DNA from: Canna indica
Taxonomy: Eukaryota > Streptophyta > Magnoliopsida > Zingiberales > Cannaceae
Direction of reading: 5' to 3'
NCBI GenBank assembly: GCA_034359265.1
Contig: CP136890.1
Coordinates: 101,333,501-101,397,500 of the forward strand
DNA length: 64,000 nucleotides
Under the pieces are notes generated by a model, which was not told the origin of the DNA, did not search any database, and worked only from the letters and a program-made list of their open reading frames with translations. The first letter of the stretch is position 1. Each line of letters starts with the position of its first letter. Of the stretch, positions 54,275-64,000 are shown piece by piece. A program made the translations under genes and the position numbers.

Positions 54275-54364
54275 TCTCTCCTCAGTTCAGGTCTCCATGA
54301 TTCTTCCGCAATGTACTAAATCCCTCAGAAGAACGAAAGTATATTGGGATCTTCCTAGGAGATT
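54275..54364 (-). ncRNA. Candidate box C/D snoRNA (second in cluster), diverged copy of the first
   Basis: It shares about 65 nt with the unit at 54502-54591: CTTTCGTTCTTCTGAGG (a guide followed by a good box D' CTGA) and CATGGAGACCTGAACTGAGG (box D). TCTCCT at the 5' side can pair with AGGAGA after box D. Box C is poor (AGGAAGA), so it may be a decaying paralogue. Confidence 0.5.
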
Positions 54365-54501
54365 ATAACTAGTTTTTTGAAAACTCAAGATAATTTAATG
54401 GTAACCAGGATGGTAGATTAGATTTCGAAAACAGATTTTATGTCTTTCAAATTAGGGTTCATAATGATCGAAAACGTACTAGTATGAAAAATATAGCAAA
54501 A

Positions 54502-54591
54502 GGTCTCCTCAGTTCAGGTCTCCATTAATCTTCCGCATCGTATGTGACCTCGGAAGAACGAAAGTTTTCATTTTGATCATCATTGGGGACC
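54502..54591 (-). ncRNA. Candidate box C/D snoRNA (first in cluster) with 18S and 25S rRNA guide segments
   Basis: Minus strand, about 90 nt. Box C ATGATGA (54583-54577) and box D CTGA (54512-54509) are bracketed by GGTCCCC/GGAGACC, a 7-bp stem with one mismatch. The segment ACTTTCGTTCTT before a degenerate D' is complementary to AAGAACGAAAGT, a highly conserved 18S rRNA stretch. TGGAGACCT before box D is complementary to AGGTCTCCA, which I recall in 25S rRNA. Box C/D snoRNAs direct 2'-O-methylation five bases upstream of D or D'. No gene name is assigned. Confidence 0.72.
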
Positions 54592-54799
54592 ATTAAATGC
54601 AAAAGAACTTGACAACAAAAGAAAAACTAACAGATATGACGATCTCTAACCACGATACAAACTCTACGGAGTACGCCCCCAAAAGAAGACGATGATAGAG
54701 AAAACATGCTCAAAATTGGGATTTGATAAAACCAGAAAAACGAGCGAGTCAGGAGGCCGCGTTGCTGTCAACATTTCGCTCCAGCCGCCGGGCTGATGA

Positions 54800-55137
54800 A
54801 GGGGGGAGGGGCGCTTATTTCTGTGAGACGACGATATTTATAGAGGAAGAAGGGTGCGTGCCCTAATTTCTCCAACGAGAGGACTCAGAGGAGGAACCGA
54901 GGAAGAGATTTATCGGGCCGCCTGATGGACCTATTTGCGATATGCTAAAGTTTTGGGGGGGAAATAAAGTAATATATTTAGATTAGACGGTTCAATTATG
55001 CACATTCAAATCTGGATCGGGCCGACCGGCCCAACCACCCATAACGTCCATAAATATCTTCAAGCCCAAACCAGAAGGCGTCAGATCGGAGCTTTCTCTG
55101 GTACTCTGCAATTCGGAAGAAGCCCTAGGGATAGAGA
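54800..55137. promoter_or_regulatory. Divergent promoter between the snoRNA cluster and NDUFA2
   Basis: On the minus strand CTATAAATA at 54843-54835 is a good TATA box about 245 nt before the first snoRNA. Toward NDUFA2 there are GGCCCA/GGGCC-type site II motifs (about 54.91, 55.02-55.03 and 55.06 kb). Such motifs are common in plant genes for ribosome-related RNAs and mitochondrial proteins. Confidence 0.5.
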
Positions 55138-58100
55138 ATGGCGTGGAGGCAGCATCTGTCTCGGAATCTCAAGGAGCTCCGCTTCCTTTTCTGCCAGGCT
55201 TCGCCGGCCAGCGCTCAAACCCGGTATTCGTTTTATCTGCCTTCTTCTTCTCACAACCCTGGTTGGGATGGAGAGTTTCCCACTTTCTATTTTATTCTCT
55301 TCGTCTGCCAAATCATGAGTTCCCGGTGGCGATCGATCCTCAGTCGAATTTGGTTTTTTTGACCCTCTCTGTTCCTTGGTTTGCAGGGAATTTGTGCATA
55401 AGAACTACAAGGATCTGAAGACGGTCAATCCCAAGCTCCCTATATTGATCCGCGAATGCAGGGGAGTCGAGCCTCAGCTTTGGGCGCGATACGGTGACTT
55501 TTTCTAGTGCCCTTTTTAACTGTTTAAATAGTTCTTGTTGTCTTCTGTGATTTCGATCTCACCAAGTTACTTAAGGTGACTAACGATCTGGTATTGCAAT
55601 TGTCCTTAACATCTAGGCTTCAGCCCGATATTTGCGTTGAATTCTTCTCGCTTCTTAGTCAAGTTTGTTTTTCAACAAGTGTTGTTTCTTTTTTTCTTTT
55701 TTTCTGTTTCTTAGAAGGTCGATCTATTAGACGGAGATTGTATAAATGACATTAACGTTTTAGTTTGAATTTCAAAAAGAAAAATTGTATAGTAAATAGA
55801 TTTCAACTTTCAAGTTTCAATCAAAAGTGGCCAGATTTTCAATATGCAACAACTTCTAATGCCAAAATAGTATTATGCAATGCCCAATTAATTGATGTTG
55901 TCTGAGATTGTTTAGTAAAAATAGCATGGGAATGGAATACCATTTTTCATTTCTACAAACATAATTAAAGCTTAAATTATCAAGAACTCATCTTTATAGC
56001 AGAATCATTTTTTATGAGAATTTAGTCCAGATAAGCTATTAGAATCACACTTTGGATGATACAAGTTTACATTAGTCATGGCTTTACATGATTATGAACC
56101 TTCTTTGAATAAAAGTTGTAAAGTAGCAGTTTTTCAGAGTTGATGTATAGTTTCTAGTAGGTATTATTTTGCATGAGATGATTTAGGATGAAATAGGAGG
56201 TTTACCACAGATGCCACATTGCATACTAATGAAACTGGTTTACCACAGATGATATTGATGCATATTAAGAAAAAATAGGTATGCTGCCTTATGTTTCCTA
56301 TGGTTGTTTATAGGAAATTAAAGATTGCACTTAGTTGTTTTTCAAGAGTGTAGCTAGATGGACAAGTTGTATCGTAAGATGTTGTACTTTCTAATCAATC
56401 ATAGTCTGGGTAATTTTTATGTCAGTACTTGGGATGATTTTGTGGCCTCATGAGTTTTGGTTTGCTTAATTAGGTAAATGCATAAAATGATAAGCATCAG
56501 GAATTCCAGAATTTTTTAATCTTGAATAGAATGTATACACTAGATTTCTTGTATCATCCTAAACAATAATTATTACATATTAAATTTGGTTATGGAAAAA
56601 TTGTTTGTAATCATGAAATAATATTCCATAAACTCGGATATTGGGAAGTATGATTTCTGTGACATGATTTTGAAAAATTGTTTTGATCTAATATATAGGT
56701 ACTGTACTACTGTTACATTTAACTCTGGATTTGTTAATCAATTTCTATTAATAAGCGTGCATATGGTTTATATTAAAATTTTAATAAATGTTCATATGCC
56801 TATACATGACTATGTTTGATAAAGGCTTTTGGTAGAAAAATTTAGGACATGATAAAAAGAATATAAAATATTAAAATGTAGGAATTTTTTTAGTATATAC
56901 CCTTTTTAGAATGTATGCAAATTCAAAAGATCTTTTATGAACTTTTTTTGCTTAAAATAAAAGGATTATAATCGCATGTTATGTCTGGTAGCCTTATGGT
57001 TATGGACCCAAAGACCCTAAACTTACTGATGGGTGTTAAATGTTAAGCCTGTGAACATGATACAAGTGTTTTTTGTCAGTGATGTGACCAAGGTTAAGTA
57101 ATGATGTTATATGTTATACTACTTGTGAGATATTGCTTAGTGATTTGTTTGTTGTTTCTACTAGAGCTCTGTGTGGTTTTCAGCATTGGTTTGTTCACCT
57201 AGGATTTGATATTATGCTTTGTGAAACTATTTCTGTTATTTTTCTTGCTAGTCCACTTCATTTACTATAAAATATTTTTATGGTGTGTTTTAGACTTTAT
57301 TTTCAAATCCCTTGAGATATTGCTTAGTGTTTATTGTTTCCATTGCGGTGTGGCTTTGGCAAGTTTGATATTGTGATTTGTGAAACTATTTCAATGATGT
57401 TTCTCACTAGTCCACTTCATTTAATAAAAACCATTTTTAAGATGTGTGGTAGACTCTTATCTCCAGTATTCCTTGATTATGTAGATATGATAGGGTTCAT
57501 GATCAGGCCTGTTAATCAATGTCAATTAGTGACTAGGTGTATGGTGGCATTGAAAAAACCATGATTTATAGGTTTGTCTCGTTATGTGCCGTTTGAAACT
57601 TTATTTTACTTTTGTTTGTCAAGTTTAATGTTGGTACTGATGATTTCTGTGTGCTTGTAGTAACAAAAATGATTATCCTTTGTAGCAGAAGATGTTACGG
57701 TTTATTATATAAGTGAGCGTCTCAGGTGTTATGATTTTTGATACTTTGCTTGATTTAGAATGTGTACAAGTTCAGGATCTATATCTATACTGATATAGAT
57801 AAAAAGAAAAGATTGTGGTTATTTGATATGCATCAGTAGTCTTATATGTATTTCTACGGTCTACACTATAATCCTGAAAACGAGGATTAAAGATTAGAAA
57901 GATATTTGGTGACCTGGATCAGTTAGTTATAATTCCACAGGGTGAGCAAAAAAGTAGTGTTAGCATCATTGACCAATTGTGGTTGAGATGCTTTTGAAAT
58001 GTATTTAATTTTCTTCATAATGGTCGATAGCCTCATGAAATTTGTTCACAATTCTAGCCAAATACATTTGATTCTTTTATTTGTCTGTATTCAACTTTTT

Positions 58101-58737
58101 TAGTAGTTGTATGTGCAATATCCTTCTAATAAAAAGAAGTGCTATAGTGTCTTTTAAAATATTCTCATCAGGTTGTTCACCTAATTCCTTAAGTTTTATA
58201 CCGTCTTATTAAATATTTTCTTACTTTCTGAAATTGCATGGACACAATTTTAGCCAAATACCTTTGGTTCTTTTATTTTGCCGTATTCATGTTTTTTAGT
58301 AGTCATATGTGATTGATTCTGTGCATTATTTTTCTAACATAAAGAAAGTGCTATTTTCATTTTTTTTAAAAAAAATCTCATCAGCTTTTAAGTTTCATAT
58401 TGTCTTATGAAACTACATTTTTTTCTCACTTTCTTCTATTTTCTCAGCTTTAAAAATGTCGTGCTATTATCTCACTTTTTATCAACTACAATTTTTTGGT
58501 GCAAATAAAATATTTTGATGTTCTTCACCAAAACACTTTCCCCTATTATTATGTATTGATCATTGGTTTAGCTCGCTATTGTTTGGGTTGCTTTGTCCTT
58601 TATTATCTTGTTCTTGCTCTAATTTCGTAAATTTGATTAATTTGCCAGACATGGGTGTTGAGAGATGCGTTCGATTGGATGGTCTGACAGAAGCCCAGAT
58701 CAACAACAAACTCGAAGAACTTGCTAAAGCAGGATAA
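55138..58737 (+). CDS. NDUFA2: Mitochondrial complex I subunit NDUFA2 (B8)
   Basis: Three exons: 55138-55223, 55387-55493 and 58649-58737, with GT-AG sites and correct phases, giving 93 aa. The protein begins [20 protein letters not shown], continues with [20 protein letters not shown] and [18 protein letters not shown], and ends with [18 protein letters not shown]. This is the L51/S25/CI-B8 thioredoxin-like domain, whose conserved features are the FV..NY..LK..NP core and IRE..GV.P. The subunit is an accessory protein of the matrix arm of NADH:ubiquinone oxidoreductase; it has no cleavable presequence in most species, consistent with this short N-terminus. Intron 2 is about 3.2 kb and shows no recognisable element. 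Confidence 0.93.
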
Positions 58738-59538
58738 TCGCTTAAATCTTAATGGAATTCTGCTCATCCTCAGGATATCACTTAATAAAGAAGCGATCAT
58801 TTCTCAATATTCTTGCTCTTGTATGTTTAAATTAATTAGCTTTTGTGATTGAATACCATTGCAACCGAGTGTGTTGTGCCCCATAACATATTGATGATAA
58901 CAATCTGGATGTGATTTCACACTACTGATCTTGATATCAAATTGCCATGAAATTGGCGTAGTTCCTTATTGGCATGCTCCACGAATTCAACCAAGATATT
59001 ATTAGGAAAACGATGGAACTTTAATCAATGCGAGACAGAGCATTAATTTCCAATCAAGTCTCTTCCCCTTTTCCTAGATTTGGTTTGAACTTTGAACATT
59101 GACCAGGAATAAACCATGTCTCACCTGTCTTCTCACACAAAAGAAGCCTCAAAGCTCAGCAGAATCTCAATTTTGGTGGTTAATGGCTTTCCCGCTTTAT
59201 TCCATTGTTCCCAGAGCTTTCATTATCACAAGTTCCAGCTTTAAACTAAAATTCAAAGCATCTCCCAAAGTGGCAAAGTGCTCTTTCATTTACAAAAAAT
59301 TAACATTCATCATCACCTTTCCCCCCATCTTTCTTCTTCTTCACACTAATTTCATATAAAAAGATTCTCACATCATATACAAGCACGGAGTAACTACAAC
59401 AATATAATTAATCAATGATAACGACAAGAATTAGGCCTTTCCAAGTCTTAAGAGTCAAGTCAAAAATTTAGCACAGAAGCATTCATCCTCTTAAATTCCA
59501 CTGCAACTGGTGCTGCTGCTGCTTCTTCTTCTAAGGCC
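58738..59538. other. Convergent 3' flanks of NDUFA2 and the HIPP gene
   Basis: Probably the two 3' UTRs. No further gene seen. Confidence 0.5.
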
Positions 59539-60398
59539 TCACATAATCCGGCAGCCGACGGCGTTGTCGTCGTTGAAGTAGTCCCCGAACGCTGTTGCTT
59601 GTGTCGGCGCCGCCGCCGTTTCGCTGTAGTAATGCTCTTGGATGTAGTAAGGCGACGATGGATGAGGGTAGGCGTTGGTGGCGTAGTATTGCATGGGCAC
59701 TGCGACCGGCTCCATCGGGTAGAACACTCGCGCTTGAGATGCCATCACCGGTGTGACATTTTGGACCACGCTATGGTTCACCGGTGTCGACGCCATTGCT
59801 GCTTCCTTATCACCTACGTCCTGTTGATCTCTCTCACGGCTCTTGCTGCTGTCGACCTCCCCATTTCCGCTGGCGCCGGCAGCAGAGTCCAGCTGGCTCT
59901 TCTCGTTCTCAGGAGCAGAACATTTCTCGGAGCTGCTGCTGCTGCTGCTTTCTTCATCCTTCCCTTTCTTGCTCGATTTCTTCTTCTCGGAAGCTTCTTC
60001 GCAGCACTTGTGATCTCCTTCTTGATCAGGCTTTGCTGCTTCGTCGACCAGTAATGTTATCTCCGCGGTCTTTCCTGCCTTCGCCAGCTTCTTGACGAGA
60101 ACTTGGACGTCGACGTTGCCGATGACTGTGACTTTGGGGAGCGTTGGGTGGATTTCTGTCCTCAGAACACCTGAAATCACATCAAACATTTTAGGAATTA
60201 AACCGTTTAATGAGAGAAAAACAATTATTTGAACCCAAATTATCTATAATTAAATAGACACCTCTGATGCTTAATGCTTTCAGTACTTTTCTCTTGCAGC
60301 CCTCGCAGCAGTTGACAGAGACCTTCAGTTCAACTCTCTACAGAGAATATGAATTCAACACCTTCATAAATCAGCATGTACTACAGATTAACGTTGAC

Positions 60399-60445
<47 letters not shown>

Positions 60446-60486
60446 GGCATGCAGCTGTCTACCTTCAAGTCCTCTTCCTTTGCCAT
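59539..60486 (-). CDS. Heavy metal-associated isoprenylated plant protein (HIPP)
   Basis: Three exons on the minus strand: 60486-60463 (24 bp), 60337-60262 (76 bp) and 60170-59539 (632 bp), in phase, giving 243 aa. The HMA domain starts at once: RVELKVSVNCCEGCKRKV holds the metal-binding CxxC (C19, C22), followed by HPTLPKVTVIGNVDVQVLVK. The middle is charged and low-complexity (KKKSSKKGKDEESSSSSSSE). The tail is Pro/Tyr-rich (YYATNAYPHPSSPYYIQEHY) and ends CRIM, a CaaX box; Met at the last position favours farnesylation. HIPPs bind metals and associate with membranes or nuclei, acting in metal and stress responses; the specific metal is unknown. The first exon codes only eight residues (MAKEEDLK). 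Intron 1 contains a CT/GA microsatellite. Confidence 0.92.
60405..60442. repeat. (GA)n microsatellite in HIPP intron 1
   Basis: About 18 AG units. On the gene's strand it is a CT tract lying 20 nt downstream of the exon 1 donor. Confidence 0.92.
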
Positions 60487-60572
60487 GCAATATTGAGGAA
60501 GGACTAAAGGAAACAGAGGAAGAAGAAGGGGAGTTTTGTGGTTATGGTTAGAGTGCAGGGGTTTGTCAAGGG

Positions 60573-60580
60573 CTTATATA
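60573..60580 (-). promoter_or_regulatory. TATA box of the HIPP gene
   Basis: TATATAAG on the minus strand, about 90 nt before the ATG. Confidence 0.6.
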
Positions 60581-62747
60581 CACGAAATTTGTGGGGGCGT
60601 ATAGGGAATTCAGAAACAATATTAAACTTGCACCATTTGCTGTTCTTTGAGCTCATATTGGGACGACAACTAATGCCATGTACGTAAAGCAGGTAATAAA
60701 AGCCACCATTCTCACTGTGATGGAGACTATCTAAAAGGGGTATTTTGAATTGGGAGCAAATATACTCGTAAATTGTGGGAGATTCTTCCTCGTAAAGTAG
60801 AAGAAGTGCACAACAGACTAGCACGGGAAAGAATAATTAACTAAAAGATATCATATATAGTTGATTAGTCATTATACATATCAAACGCAGTTGATTAAGC
60901 CAACCACTCAATTGCTTTCCTACTATTTACGCTGTTGGAAACTCAAATGCATCAGTGTATTTTGTTTCTTCAACTTTGCATTAATGATCTGCTGTTAATG
61001 AATTCTTAATTGTTTTCAACATTTGACTAATCCTCCTCCGGATATTCACATGCATATCAACTTGAGAGTTGAACAAAGTCACACTTTTTGGTGAGGGGTG
61101 CAAGTTGTTTAATTAGCAAGGTCATGATTCATTGCACTTTCTAACATTGGTAGCTTGCTAGTCTGCAATATTAATTCTCTAAATCAATGGTATTGCTTCA
61201 AAGCCTAGCTTGCTTTAATCATTTAACGACCACCGAAGAAAATATATAGGTCCAAAAAGCCTGCCTCATATAAATATTCACTTCTTAGATCACATTCGAT
61301 CAATTTTGCTGAAAATTGACATTTCTTTTTGTTTTTACTTACAATTGGTTTTTGTTCTCGCCTGCGATTGGAGGTGCTACAAGTCTTCTTGGTTTCTGAC
61401 CGGATGTAGCTCCAGGGGCGACCTGCAAATTAAGACACTTCGATGCTAGCTTAAGGGCATATTTAAGGTGATGTGTATGAGAATTGGAATCGAATAAGTC
61501 TACATGCATGTTCGTATGTGTCTATTTTTATGAGGCATGTCTAAGTACTCGATGAGTACATCTCCTGTAATTCCACGTGAATGCATCTTGAATAGATCAA
61601 TTTGTTATCCCATAGATTGCATATTTATTACTGTCGAATCCATAATAATAAATGTAAGAGGTTAATATCCTTGTAAGACCGGATGAAGCCCCTCGCGATA
61701 TGAGTCTTTAGCTAGTTCATTGTGGGTCTGGTTCGCGATATGAGTTGCTTTCAAGGCCAATCCGACTGGGCCCGCATAGTCGGTCCAGTCTTTTATTTTT
61801 TATTACAATAAATTTAATGAAGATGTTGAATATCTTTTTTATTTCCCACATGTATATTAGAGGGAGATAGGACGTCTGATATTACATGGATCGATCTAAT
61901 TTCTCATTGGAATGTGCTTTATGAGCATGCTCGGTCCTCGATGAAGTCACGCTTGCTGTTCGTCCAATGAGAAGCCCCCTAAAGATCTCATGTTGACCGG
62001 CATAAATCGCATAAATATCACTAGAGCCATTAAATCAAAACTCGATGCCCGTCGTTTTCTTGCTTCACCGTCACTGCTTTCGCACATCTTCTAATTCCAA
62101 CCTATGTTTTAATGTTTTATGTCTAAACATTAATTTTTCTTAATTAATTAATTGTAGATGCTCCAAGTTAGTCCAACATCAATCGATTTTTACTTAAAAG
62201 TCATTCTCATATCATACACGTGGAGGTGCAAAATAATTATTATTATATATATATATGACATGGTTGTATTGACAATTGACATGAGAACATGTGAGTAGTG
62301 TGTCTGACATGGTACATTCAATCCGCAAGCAAAAAGATTATTCTCGTTAATTTATAAAGTAATATTGTTGAGAGATAGGAATGGAATTATCAATTATGTA
62401 TTTGGTTTTCGTACTTAATATTCCTTTTAGCTGATAGGATTCTTTGGATGTAAATTCCTGGTCCAACCTCATTGTCTGGCCTCTTATCATTTTATATTCT
62501 TGCTTCGAATGGACATGTAGAATGTAGATAGCTTTATGTACCATCATATATAGAAAGGGAATTAATCTTGAATGTAATAATTAAAAGAAAAATTAATTTA
62601 TATATAAATTTAATGAGTATAAAATATGTGAGTCTTTGACAGCAATATAAAGAACCAATATGATGACACACTGAGAATGCTAGTCATGGTGGTTATTTTT
62701 ATTTTCATATATGATTCATTATTTTAATAATATATAACATCAACAAT
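60581..62747. other. HIPP upstream region, gene-free
   Basis: Mixed-composition DNA with a (TA)n tract near 62.24 kb. No coding region or known element recognised. It probably includes HIPP promoter elements. Confidence 0.5.
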
Positions 62748-62829
62748 GTGGACGTGCCGGAGTGGTTATCGGGCATGACTAGAAATCATGTGGGCTCTGC
62801 CCGCGCAGGTTCGAATCCTGCCGTCCACG
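62748..62829 (+). tRNA. tRNA-Ser (anticodon AGA)
   Basis: 82 nt without CCA. The acceptor stem GTGGACG/CGTCCAC is followed by discriminator G. The anticodon stem ATGA/TCAT closes the loop CTAGAAA with anticodon AGA at 62781-62783, reading UCU. A long class II variable arm (TGGGCTCTGCCCG) and GGTTCGAATCC T-arm/B box are present. There is no intron. A CAA motif just upstream is usual for plant tRNA genes. Confidence 0.97.
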
Positions 62830-62835
62830 ATCATC

Positions 62836-62843
62836 TTTTTTTT
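62836..62843 (+). terminator. RNA polymerase III terminator
   Basis: A run of eight T starts 7 nt after the tRNA. Confidence 0.9.
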
Positions 62844-63214
62844 AATATATTTTCGGTTAGTCCTTTATAGGAACATAATTTCTCTAATCTTTCATCTTAG
62901 GTTGGTATATAGTTTGATCGCTGGAAGGACAGTAATTTCTTGATGGGCAAAGGAACGAGAACTCAGGTTCCATAACTATGTCTAATATGTCACAGATGTT
63001 CTCGTTATAAGAGTTCTAATTAAACCATTCACCTGATAAGTAGTAAAGTTTAAAGAAGAACAGAAAGTTGAAGTCGTTCATGTTTTACTTGAACTGGCTG
63101 TTCATTCAACAAACATGATGATCCATTCATAGATCTTCCACCAAAGAAAGATTTAATCGAACGACCTCAATTTAATAACCAAATATATCAAGTACAGATC
63201 ATGGCAAAAACAAA
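62844..63214. other. Spacer between the tRNA and the last gene
   Basis: No gene seen. The part near 63.1-63.2 kb is probably the 3' UTR of the minus-strand gene. Confidence 0.5.
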
Positions 63215-63981
63215 TCAAATTTGTTTGCTGAGGCCGAGATGACGAAGGCCAATAAAATCTATTCCCATGGATTCAACTTTGTGACCATTAGTGCCATCAG
63301 TGAAACAATAGGCCGGTGCCTGCCACTCTGAATCCTCCAGCACTGCGCCTTCGTCGAAGGTCATTACGTACATTGACATTCCTGCAAACACATAACGTGC
63401 GTGAGTGTCGAGACTTTAGTACTTTACCGTGAAGAATCTTACAGCAAATAATACAAACAGTTGGTGGGCAATCGATGAAGCCAACAAGTATTACCAGTGA
63501 AGAAGTCCCATCGGACGGGGCGGCGCGTCTCGACGTCCTCGTAGTACCAGATGAAGTCGACCTTGGTCCAAAGGTCGCAGAGGAAGCCGGCGGTGTGGAC
63601 GCGGCCGAGGTAGGTGGAATTGTCGGCGAGGAAGTCCGGGCGGAGCACTCCCACCGGGAAGTGGCGGGTGATGCAGCTGCCGCCGGCCCCCAGAGTGTAG
63701 TAGTAGGAGGTGCCGTTGTCCCACTCGACGTCGTAGAGAAGATCGCCGAGCTGGGACTGGATCAGGTTGAGGTTTCTCCCCCGCGGCCAATCGTACCACA
63801 GATCGATCAGCTCCAGCTCTCCGGTGTTGGTCAGGTTAACGAAGCACTTGGCGTGAAACTGCTCCGGCCACCGAGCCGGTGTCGGATCCGAGTGAGCGGG
63901 ATGTGCCAAGACGGCAACCAGTAGCAGGAGGAAGAGCGGCGAGGCGGAGAACGAGGCTTCGAAGATACTCTTTCTCTCCAT
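63215..63981 (-). CDS. Secreted plant protein of unknown function (At4g14100-like family)
   Basis: Two exons on the minus strand: 63981-63495 and 63381-63215, phase 1 junction, giving 217 aa. The first ATG at 63981 gives a signal peptide (MERKSIFEASFSASPLFLLL, then an Ala/Val core cut near HPAHS). The mature part has WPEQFHAKCFVNLTNTGELE, LIDLWYDWPRGRNLNLIQ, DVEWDNGTSYYY, FLCDLWTKVDFIWYY and RPVRWDFFTGMSMYVMTFDE, is rich in Trp and Tyr, and has several N-glycosylation sites (NLT, NGT, NST) and six Cys. I recall close plant relatives annotated only as transferases of glycosyl groups, without clear biochemical support, so no function is claimed. The coding region is very GC-rich. The upstream promoter lies outside the window. 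Confidence 0.85.
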
Positions 63982-64000
63982 CGTTCCTGCTTCATCCAAC

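Noticed and set aside
60405..60442. GA tract as a coding repeat (RERERERE frame)
   Set aside because: It lies inside HIPP intron 1 on the opposite strand and is a simple microsatellite.
63475..63924. 149-codon plus-strand frame opposite the last gene
   Set aside because: GC-driven shadow of the minus-strand secreted-protein exon, with no recognisable motifs.

Overview
The window is nuclear DNA from a flowering plant. The genes have many introns with GT-AG sites, the long intergenic and intronic stretches are AT-rich, and the families are plant-specific (GAMYB, RFI2-type RING, HIPP, NHL/LEA-2, P-class PPR, PSY peptide). The strongly GC-rich 5' ends of the PPR, NHL and 63-64 kb genes suggest a monocot, probably not a grass. 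That placement is inference; no marker proves it.

Layout. 0-1.2 kb: 5'-truncated PPR gene with an in-frame TGA. 1.8-3.0 kb: LINE remnant and a MITE-like repeat. 3.1-3.65 kb (-): a three-exon, 88-aa precursor of a PSY-type tyrosine-sulfated peptide. 4.9-5.8 kb: NDR1/HIN1-like LEA-2 protein. 6.7-11.5 kb: five-exon HIT-family (HINT1-like) nucleotide hydrolase, with a stray helicase exon in its first intron. 11.5-19.6 kb: gene-poor, MITEs and tandem repeats. 19.6-26.6 kb: GAMYB-like R2R3-MYB with a miR159 target site. 28-37.2 kb: TRAPPC2 (sedlin) gene, which has a U12-type AT-AC intron and carries a complete but decayed 2.96-kb hAT transposon. 38-40 kb: AT-rich duplicated DNA. 40.8-51.2 kb: RFI2-like RING protein with a 26-bp microexon and nested transposons. 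52.9-53.4 kb: a second LINE remnant. 54.1-54.6 kb (-): three candidate box C/D snoRNAs in tandem. 55.1-58.7 kb: complex I subunit NDUFA2/B8. 59.5-60.5 kb (-): heavy-metal-associated isoprenylated protein. 62.75 kb: tRNA-Ser(AGA). 63.2-64 kb (-): secreted protein of unknown function.

The genes do not form one pathway; this is an ordinary euchromatic plant segment. Functional links are local. The snoRNA cluster and NDUFA2 share a short divergent promoter. GAMYB carries its own miR159 control site. Several hAT-type elements with 8-bp target duplications sit inside introns, one of them containing a near-perfect inverted repeat with arms of about 196 bp.

Exon structures were assembled by hand from splice-site consensus, reading-phase agreement and family similarity. 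Rough ends are stated as such.
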